DNA of 10,781 nucleotides from an uncultured Pseudomonadota bacterium (GTDB taxonomy: Bacteria > Pseudomonadota > Gammaproteobacteria > Xanthomonadales > Ahniellaceae): the NCBI GenBank assembly GCA_937996755.1, contig CALKUS010000132.1, positions 1-10,781 of the forward strand, in the 5' to 3' direction. The position numbers were made by a program, and so were the translations under genes. Below are positions 5,880 through 10,781 of the stretch, in pieces. Numbering within the stretch: position 1 is the first letter of the stretch; each line of letters begins with the position of its first letter. Below the pieces are notes generated by a model. That model ran no database searches. It worked only from the letters and a program-made list of their open reading frames with translations, and was not told where the DNA came from.

Positions 5880-7967
5880 TCAGCCCGCGGCCTCGAGCGT
5901 GACCGCCAGGCCGTTCAGCGCCGCGTTGCCGGACGGAACGTCGATCGCCGTGGCGTCGCTCACGTCGTTGTAGCTCGCGCCCGCGACGGCGCTCGCGCGC
6001 GCGAGGCGCACGCCGGGCCGGTCGTGGCCGTAGCCGTGCGGCAGGCAGACGACGCCGGGCATCACCTCGTCGGACGCGAGCGCATCGACGGTGAGCTCGC
6101 CTGCGGACGAGCGCATGCGCACGCGCGAACCGTCCGCGATCCCGCGCGACGCGAGGTCGGCTGGGTGCACGAGCAGGTGGTGCCGCGGCTTGCCCTTCAC
6201 GAGACGTGGCGCGTTGTGCATCCACGAATTGTTGCTGCGCAGCTCGCGTCGCCCGATCAGGCGCAGGGCGCCCGCGGCGACCGGCGCCGCGAGCGAAGTC
6301 GCGAGCCGGTCGAGGTCGGCGAGCAGCAGCGGCGGCGCGCATTCGACCAGGCCGCTCGGCGTTTCGAGCCGGCGATAGAGGTTCGGTTGCAACGGCCCCA
6401 GGTCGAGGCCGTGCGTGGCCGCCACAAGCGCGTCGAACTCGAGGCCGGAGCCGCCGCGCTTCAGGCCTTCGCGCACGATGACCTCGGGCGGCGGCAGGCG
6501 CGACCACGGCTTGCCCTGCGCGGCGGCGTGCGCCGCGGCGATGCCGTCGAGGATGGTCCAGTCGGCGCGCTCGTCGTCCCGCATCGCCTGCGCGGGCGCG
6601 CTCCAGCGCGCGACGCGACGCACCGCGAGCGCGTTGAACACGAGGTCGTAGTGCCCCTGCGCCAGCGGCGACGCCGGCGGCAGGATGAGGTGCGCGTGGC
6701 GCGTGGTCTCGTTGAGGTAGCAGTCGACGCTCACCATGAACTCCAGCCCGGCGAGCGCCGCATCGAGCGCGCGGCCGTTCGGCGTCGAGAGCACGGGATT
6801 GCCGGCACAGGTGAACAGCGCGCGCACCTGGCCTTCGCCCGGCGTCGCGATCTCCTCCGCGAGCGCCGCGACCGGCAGCTCGCCCGCGAACTCGGGCAAC
6901 CCGCGCACGCGACTGCGCCAGCGATCGCGCCGGCCCGGCGACGTGCCGGGGCCGGTCATGGGGATCGCCGCTTCGTTCGGCAGCGCGCCGCCTTCGCGGT
7001 CGAGGTTGCCCGAGACGAGGTTCAGCAGCTGGATGAGCCACTGGCACACGCTGCCGAACGCCTGCGTCGACAGCCCCATGCGGCCGTAGACGACGGCACG
7101 CGGTGCCTCGTGCAGCTCGCGCGCGAGGCGCGCGGTCGTCGCGCGCGCGATGCCGCAGCGCGCGGCGATCGCATCGAGGTCGAAGCGCTGGAGCGCGGCC
7201 AGCGCCGTGTCGAGACTGGCGAGCTTCGCGGCGTTCGCACCGGTGCGCGGCGGCCCGAGCGCGAGCAGCTCGCGCAGCAGCGCGACGAGGAACAGCGCGT
7301 CCGTGCCCGGCACGATCGCATGGTGCTCGCTCGCGGCCTCGGCCGTTTCCGTGCGCCGCGGATCCACGACGATCAATCGCCCGCGCTCGACGAGCGCGCG
7401 CAAGCGCTTCGCGATGCCGGGCGCCGTCATCAGGCTGCCGTTCGACGCGACGGGATTCGCGCCGAGCATGAGGAACCAGTCGGTGCGATCGACGTCGGGG
7501 ATCGGGATCAGGAACTGGTGCCCGTACATCAGCGAGCACACGAGCTGGTGCGGCCACTGGTCGACGGACGACGCGGAGAAGATGTTCGGCGTGCGCAGCT
7601 GGCGCAACAGCGGCGGCAGGTACGCGGTGTGGCCCAGGTGGTGCACGTTCGGGTTGCCGAGGTACACCGCGAGCGCGCTCGCGCCATGCTGCGCCTGGAT
7701 CGCCGCGATGCGGGAACCCGCGAGCGCGAGCGCTTCGTCCCAGGGAATCGCGCGCCATCCGCCGTCGACGCGCTGCAGCGGCGTGCGCAGCCGGTCCGGG
7801 TCCTGCTCGAGGTCGATGATCGCGTTGCCCTTCGGGCAGACGTGGCCGCGGCTGAAGGGATCGGACGCGTCGCCGCGGATCGCGACCAGCCGATCTGCCT
7901 CGTAGGTCAGCTCGAGCCCGCAGATCGCTTCGCACAGCGGACAGGCGCGGAATCGCGTGGTGCGCAT
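5880..7967 (-). CDS. Molybdopterin-dependent oxidoreductase (formate dehydrogenase/DMSO reductase superfamily)
   Basis: A 695-residue catalytic subunit-like enzyme with a bis-MGD molybdenum cofactor. The N-terminal 4Fe-4S motif is C9-x2-C12-x3-C16-x27-C44, followed by Pro-Lys46-Gly as in formate dehydrogenase/NapA relatives. The molybdopterin domain follows (about 55-480). The dinucleotide-binding domain occupies about 565-690, with a SNNSWMHN motif, KGKPRHHLLVHPADL, and SYNDVSDATAID near the end. By rough alignment the metal-ligand position (Sec/Cys in formate dehydrogenases) falls at Asp136 or a neighbouring Ser133/134 in SASSVDQ, so Cys or Sec ligation is unlikely. There is no Tat signal, so the enzyme is probably cytoplasmic. 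No electron-transfer or membrane subunit lies next to it. The substrate is unknown. Start ATG 7965-7967 sits just before the Fe-S motif, as expected. Confidence 0.93.
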   Translation of the reverse strand: MRTTRFRACPLCEAICGLELTYEADRLVAIRGDASDPFSRGHVCPKGNAIIDLEQDPDRLRTPLQRVDGGWRAIPWDEALALAGSRIAAIQAQHGASALAVYLGNPNVHHLGHTAYLPPLLRQLRTPNIFSASSVDQWPHQLVCSLMYGHQFLIPIPDVDRTDWFLMLGANPVASNGSLMTAPGIAKRLRALVERGRLIVVDPRRTETAEAASEHHAIVPGTDALFLVALLRELLALGPPRTGANAAKLASLDTALAALQRFDLDAIAARCGIARATTARLARELHEAPRAVVYGRMGLSTQAFGSVCQWLIQLLNLVSGNLDREGGALPNEAAIPMTGPGTSPGRRDRWRSRVRGLPEFAGELPVAALAEEIATPGEGQVRALFTCAGNPVLSTPNGRALDAALAGLEFMVSVDCYLNETTRHAHLILPPASPLAQGHYDLVFNALAVRRVARWSAPAQAMRDDERADWTILDGIAAAHAAAQGKPWSRLPPPEVIVREGLKRGGSGLEFDALVAATHGLDLGPLQPNLYRRLETPSGLVECAPPLLLADLDRLATSLAAPVAAGALRLIGRRELRSNNSWMHNAPRLVKGKPRHHLLVHPADLASRGIADGSRVRMRSSAGELTVDALASDEVMPGVVCLPHGYGHDRPGVRLARASAVAGASYNDVSDATAIDVPSGNAALNGLAVTLEAAG

Positions 7968-8059
7968 CGTCGTTCACCGGCAGATGGCGTGCGGGCAGCA
8001 TATCGTGCCGTCGCGAACGTACACTTGCCTTTCTCCCGCCACGGGCGGAGCCTGCATCG
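7968..8059. promoter_or_regulatory. Divergent promoter region between the oxidoreductase and deaD
   Basis: These 92 bases lie between two divergent starts and should carry both promoters. AGCATATCG at 7998-8006 is the most AT-rich spot but has no well-spaced -35 on either strand. GCGGAG at 8044-8049 is a usable ribosome-binding site for deaD, 10 bases before ATG 8060. There is no room for the long cold-shock leader known from E. coli csdA, unless transcription starts inside the neighbouring gene. Confidence 0.35.
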
Positions 8060-9973
8060 ATGAACGAACCAGAAGAGTCCATTCCGGCCACGCCGCCGGC
8101 GTTTTCCGCCCTTGCCCTGTCCGCGCCCGTGCTCGAGGCGCTCGCGGCCGTCGGCTACGAGTCGCCGTCGCCGATCCAGGCCGCGACGATCCCGCCGCTG
8201 CTCGAAGGCCGCGACCTGCTCGGGCAAGCACAGACCGGCACCGGCAAGACCGCTGCGTTCGCGCTGCCGGTGCTCACGAAGCTCGCGATCGAGCAGCGCA
8301 CGCCGCAGGCGCTCGTGCTCGCACCCACGCGCGAGCTGGCGATCCAGGTGGCGGAAGCGTTCCAGCGTTACGCAGCGAAGATGCCGGGCTTCCACGTGCT
8401 GCCGATCTACGGCGGCCAGGCGTACGGACCGCAGCTCGGCGGGCTGAAGCGCGGCGCGCACGTCGTGGTCGGCACGCCGGGACGCCTGATCGACCACCTC
8501 GAGCGCGGCTCGCTCGACCTCTCGCAGCTGCGCTGGCTGGTGCTCGACGAAGCGGACGAGATGCTGCGCATGGGCTTCATCGACGACGTCGAGAAGATCC
8601 TGAAGGCGACGCCGGCCGGCCGGCAGACGGCGCTGTTCTCCGCAACCATGCCGCCGCCGATCAAGCGCATCGCGCAGCAGTACCTGCGCGACCCGGCGGA
8701 AGTGACGATCGCGGCGAAGACGCGCACCGCCACGACAGTGCGCCAGCGCTACTGGCTGGTGAGCGGCCTGCACAAGCTCGACGCGCTCACGCGCATCCTC
8801 GAGGCCGAGCCGTTCGAGGCGATGATCGTGTTCGCGCGCACCAAGCAGGCAACCGAGGAGCTCGCCGAGCGCCTCGAGGCGCGCGGCTTCTCCGCCGCCG
8901 CCATCAACGGCGACATCCAGCAGCAGCAGCGCGAGCGCACGATCGCGCGCCTGAAGGACGGCCAGCTCGACATCCTCGTGGCCACCGACGTCGCCGCCCG
9001 CGGCCTCGACGTGGAGCGCATCAGCCACGTCGTGAACTACGACATCCCCTACGACAGCGAGAGCTACGTCCACCGCATCGGCCGCACCGGCCGCGCGGGC
9101 CGCAGCGGCCAGGCGATCCTGTTCGTGACGCCGCGCGAGCGGCAGATGCTGCGCGTGATCGAGCGCGCCACGCGCCAGGCGATCGAGCCGATGGACCTGC
9201 CCGCCGTTTCGGTCGTGAACGATCGCCGCATCGAACGGTTCATGGGCCGCATCACCGAAGCGCGCGAAGCCGGCGAGCTCGACGCGTTCGCGCAGCTGGT
9301 CGACGCATACGAGGCGCAATTCGACGTGCCGGCGCGCGAGATCGCCGCTGCGCTCGCGAAGCTCGCGCACGGCAACAAGCCGCTGTTGCTCGAGAAGTCG
9401 CGCGACGAGGCGCCGCCCGCACGCGAGGAGCGCCACCCGCGCGGCGAGCGCCCCGCACGCGGCGAGCATCCGGCACGCGGCGAGCGTCCGGATCCCGCGG
9501 CGCGCGGGCGCGCGCTGCGCGGCGAGCGTTCGGAGTTCTCGCTGCCCGAGGACCGCCCGGCCCGCAGCGAGATCGAGCGCATGCCGCGTCCGCCACGGCG
9601 CGGCGGCCCCGAAGCGGGCATGCAGACCTATCGCGTCGCGGTCGGCCACCTGCACGGCGTGAAGCCAGGCAACCTGGTTGGCGCAATCGCGAACGAAGCG
9701 GAGCTCGACGCGAAGCACATCGGCCGCATCGACATCCGCGAGGCCTACACCCTGATCGACCTGCCGGAAGGCATGCCGGCCGCGACGATGTCCCACCTCA
9801 AGGGCGTGCGCGTCGCGGGCCAGCGATTGATGCTCTCGGTCGCCAGCGAGCGCGACACGGCGCCCGACACGAGCGCGCGTGCGCCGCGGCCGAAGCACGC
9901 GGGTAGCAGCGGCGAAGGCTTCGGCCCACCGAAGCGCAAGTTCGACAAGCCGAAGTTCAAGGGCAAGCGCTAG
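8060..9973 (+). CDS. deaD: DEAD-box ATP-dependent RNA helicase DeaD (CsdA)
   Basis: DeaD/CsdA is a cytoplasmic RNA helicase that helps large ribosomal subunit assembly and mRNA turnover, especially in the cold. The 637-residue protein has the full motif series. The Q motif runs from Phe15 to Gln40. Motif I is AQTGTGKT (57-64), Ia PTREL (89-93), II DEAD (163-166) and III SAT (194-196). ATDVAARGLDVERI is in domain 2, and motif VI HRIGRTGRAG starts at His338. A helical dimerisation-like region follows, then a basic linker with RGE(R/H)-P-A repeats (about 455-495). A DbpA-type RNA-binding domain lies at about 520-592, ending in LKGVRVAGQRLMLSVAS, with a short Lys/Pro/Gly tail. Length and order match E. 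coli DeaD as I recall it. It diverges from the oxidoreductase and ends just before a REP-like hairpin. Confidence 0.95.
   Translation: MNEPEESIPATPPAFSALALSAPVLEALAAVGYESPSPIQAATIPPLLEGRDLLGQAQTGTGKTAAFALPVLTKLAIEQRTPQALVLAPTRELAIQVAEAFQRYAAKMPGFHVLPIYGGQAYGPQLGGLKRGAHVVVGTPGRLIDHLERGSLDLSQLRWLVLDEADEMLRMGFIDDVEKILKATPAGRQTALFSATMPPPIKRIAQQYLRDPAEVTIAAKTRTATTVRQRYWLVSGLHKLDALTRILEAEPFEAMIVFARTKQATEELAERLEARGFSAAAINGDIQQQQRERTIARLKDGQLDILVATDVAARGLDVERISHVVNYDIPYDSESYVHRIGRTGRAGRSGQAILFVTPRERQMLRVIERATRQAIEPMDLPAVSVVNDRRIERFMGRITEAREAGELDAFAQLVDAYEAQFDVPAREIAAALAKLAHGNKPLLLEKSRDEAPPAREERHPRGERPARGEHPARGERPDPAARGRALRGERSEFSLPEDRPARSEIERMPRPPRRGGPEAGMQTYRVAVGHLHGVKPGNLVGAIANEAELDAKHIGRIDIREAYTLIDLPEGMPAATMSHLKGVRVAGQRLMLSVASERDTAPDTSARAPRPKHAGSSGEGFGPPKRKFDKPKFKGKR
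9440..9528 (+). repeat. Tandem 18-base repeats in the deaD basic linker
   Basis: CGCGGCGAGC(G/A) recurs at 9440, 9458 and 9476, an exact 18-base period encoding a RGE(R/H)PA unit. A fourth copy at 9518 is offset by 42 bases but still in frame. The encoded segment is a disordered Arg-rich spacer between the helicase core and the C-terminal RNA-binding domain. Confidence 0.8.
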
Positions 9974-9979
9974 GGAACC

Positions 9980-10043
9980 GTGGGAGCGACTTCAGTCGCG
10001 ATCTTCTGCTGATCGAAGCGATCGCGGCTGACGCCGCTCCCAC
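9980..10043. repeat. REP-like double palindrome, possible bidirectional terminator
   Basis: Arms 9980-10003 and 10020-10043 (24 bases each) match as inverted repeats at 21 positions, around a 16-base loop. Each arm also holds its own small hairpin: GCGAC-TTCA-GTCGC (9986-9999) and GCGGC-TGAC-GCCGC (10024-10037). These differ in sequence but keep their pairing. The GTGGGAGCG...TCGCGATC pattern is of the REP/BIME kind that is abundant in Xanthomonadaceae and Pseudomonas. It starts 6 bases after the deaD stop and ends 7 bases before the stop of the convergent gene, so it could end both transcripts. It lacks a T-run. Confidence 0.85.
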
Positions 10044-10050
10044 AGTCGCG

Positions 10051-10599
10051 CTACTGCCCCGCCGGCGCCGGCTTCGCCGCCCCGTCGACTTTCAGCAGCA
10101 CCGCCTGGCGGTCCCAGTTATCGACGCCGAACACGCGGAACACGGCGACGTACTCGCCCGGCGCCAGCGGCCGCTCGGGCGTGAGCTGCCAGGTGCCGTT
10201 CGGGTCGCCATCGGCCTTCATCTCGGTGCCATTGAGCGCGTCGAGGCGGCTGTCGAATTCCGGGTCGTAATCGTCGAGCGGATACAGGTTCACCTGCAGC
10301 TTCTCGATCTTGCCCACGAACGAGGGATAGAGCCCGCCGCCGACCGCCTTTGCGCGGAACGTGGGCGACACCGGCTCGTCCACCTTCCAGCACACGTCCT
10401 CACTGTGCTTGATCGCGTGCACGCGCTTCGCCACGGCCTCGTCCTTCAACGCGGACGTCGCATGGCCGTCGACGCTGAGCTCGACGCACCACCCGTTGCG
10501 GTCGATGCAGATCATCTCGCCCTGGCCGTCGCCGGGGTCGCAGCGCTCGGCTTGTGGCGACGCAGCCAGCACCAGTGCGATCAGGATGGAATCGAACAT
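10051..10599 (-). CDS. Secreted protein of unknown function with four cysteines
   Basis: I do not recognise a family for this 182-residue protein. Residues 1-17 look like a signal peptide (hydrophobic ILIALVLAA, then Ser-Pro-Gln-Ala), with likely cleavage after Ala17. The n-region is unusual, with Asp3 and no Lys or Arg. The mature part has four cysteines (20, 31, 38, 70), an even number that fits two disulfides in the periplasm. A beta-rich second half (about 95-175) contains RPLAPGEYVAVFRVFGVDNWD, which resembles a small beta-sandwich, and it ends in an Ala/Pro tail. Start ATG 10597-10599 is well supported by AGGAG at 10607-10611, seven bases upstream. It is convergent with deaD. A lipoprotein is unlikely because Cys20 has no lipobox. 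Confidence 0.8.
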   Translation of the reverse strand: MFDSILIALVLAASPQAERCDPGDGQGEMICIDRNGWCVELSVDGHATSALKDEAVAKRVHAIKHSEDVCWKVDEPVSPTFRAKAVGGGLYPSFVGKIEKLQVNLYPLDDYDPEFDSRLDALNGTEMKADGDPNGTWQLTPERPLAPGEYVAVFRVFGVDNWDRQAVLLKVDGAAKPAPAGQ

Positions 10600-10606
10600 G
10601 TCGCTA

Positions 10607-10611
10607 CTCCT
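10607..10611 (-). promoter_or_regulatory. Shine-Dalgarno sequence of the secreted protein gene
   Basis: AGGAG on the minus strand, seven bases before the ATG at 10597-10599. It is the clearest ribosome-binding site in the window and fixes this start. Confidence 0.75.
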
Positions 10612-10628
10612 CTGTCGAAAGAGCGGGA

Positions 10629-10690
10629 GCGGATAGCGGGGAGCGTCAAGAGCAGGGCGCGCACTGCCCTTGCCGCTCCCCGCTCACCGC
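10629..10690. repeat. Imperfect inverted repeat, possible terminator or REP remnant
   Basis: AGCGGGGAGCG at 10635-10645 is a perfect inverted match of 10674-10684. The match extends to 15 of 17 bases (10629-10645 against 10674-10690). Inside the loop a second small stem pairs AGGGC (10654-10658) with GCCCT (10666-10670). It lies between two minus-strand genes, about 18 bases after the stop of the upstream one. It could act as that gene's terminator, though no T-run follows. Confidence 0.5.
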
Positions 10691-10707
10691 TTTCAGCTTT
10701 CCTTCGT

Positions 10708-10781
10708 TCACCACATGATGCCGGCGGCAATGGGCTTCCATTCCTCGCCCACCTGCTGCTCGACGCGGAAGCTGGCATCGC
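10708..10781 (-). CDS. C-terminal end of a gene cut by the window edge
   Basis: On the minus strand an open frame enters from the window edge. It reads 23 residues, ending GEEWKPIAAGIMW, and stops at TGA 10708-10710. The composition (Arg-Val-Glu-Gln-Gln-Val, then Trp-Lys-Pro-Ile-Ala-Ala-Gly) looks like real protein, not antisense. It lies 108 bases upstream of the secreted protein's start on the same strand. Too little is present to name a family. Confidence 0.55.
   Translation of the reverse strand, partial: DASFRVEQQVGEEWKPIAAGIMW

Noticed and set aside
5862..8063. A 733-residue plus-strand frame opposite the oxidoreductase
   Set aside because: It is antisense shadow in high-GC DNA: Arg/Ala/Val-rich composition, no domain, and it lies over an intact well-motifed gene.
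5104..8091. A single long minus-strand frame covering both the oxidoreductase region and the metallophosphoesterase
   Set aside because: Only the 5230-5820 part is genuine protein. The 5880-7967 part is the wrong-frame shadow of the oxidoreductase (Arg-rich, low complexity), and the part below 5230 is antisense of the chelatase gene.
7907..9898. Long frames overlapping deaD on either strand
   Set aside because: They are shadows of deaD with biased composition and no recognisable motifs. The 8060-9973 frame holds every DEAD-box motif.
1..10781. A new defence, phage or secondary-metabolite system
   Set aside because: All recognisable genes are housekeeping or orphan metabolic enzymes. No nuclease, toxin, recombinase or synthase cluster was found, and the neighbourhood across 5225 is probably artificial.

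Overview
The window reads as two unrelated genome pieces joined near position 5222-5229. The left part (1 to about 5222) looks like a high-GC actinobacterium of the Mycobacteriales, probably Gordonia-like. It carries a membrane-type malate:quinone oxidoreductase, a chelatase-type AAA/VWA protein next to it, a divergent alpha/beta hydrolase with an Ala/Lys/Pro tail, and GTG starts. From memory, this order resembles the Rv2854 - mqo (Rv2852c) - chelatase (Rv2850c) region of Mycobacterium tuberculosis. The right part (about 5230 to 10781) looks like a high-GC gammaproteobacterium of the Xanthomonadales/Lysobacteraceae type. It carries a DeaD-type RNA helicase with a DbpA-like tail, a GTGGGAGCG...TCGCGA repeat element between genes, and a molybdopterin oxidoreductase followed by a metallophosphoesterase.

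Left part: a 126-base divergent promoter region (1677-1802) separates two transcription units. On the minus strand is an alpha/beta hydrolase (597-1676). Its stop overlaps the GTG start of a small AMIN-like lipoprotein (88-600), and a possible membrane-protein start follows at the window edge. On the plus strand is mqo (1803-3296), followed after 6 bases by a fused ChlI-ChlD-like AAA+/VWA protein (3303 onward). That protein is intact through its MIDAS motifs and is then cut off at the junction.

Right part: on the minus strand, a cytoplasmic molybdopterin oxidoreductase (5880-7967) is followed by a calcineurin-like metallophosphoesterase (5820 downward). The latter loses its C-terminus at the same junction. 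Divergent to them is deaD (8060-9973). A 64-base REP-like double hairpin (9980-10043) lies between deaD and a convergent secreted four-cysteine protein of unknown function (10051-10599). Upstream of that lie a hairpin-forming spacer and the last 23 codons of another minus-strand gene.

Two genes are truncated tail-to-tail at the same point, and the two sides have different taxonomic character. A chimeric contig is therefore the simplest explanation, and gene neighbourhood should not be interpreted across about 5225. I saw no CRISPR array, tRNA, rRNA, insertion sequence, phage gene or new defence system.
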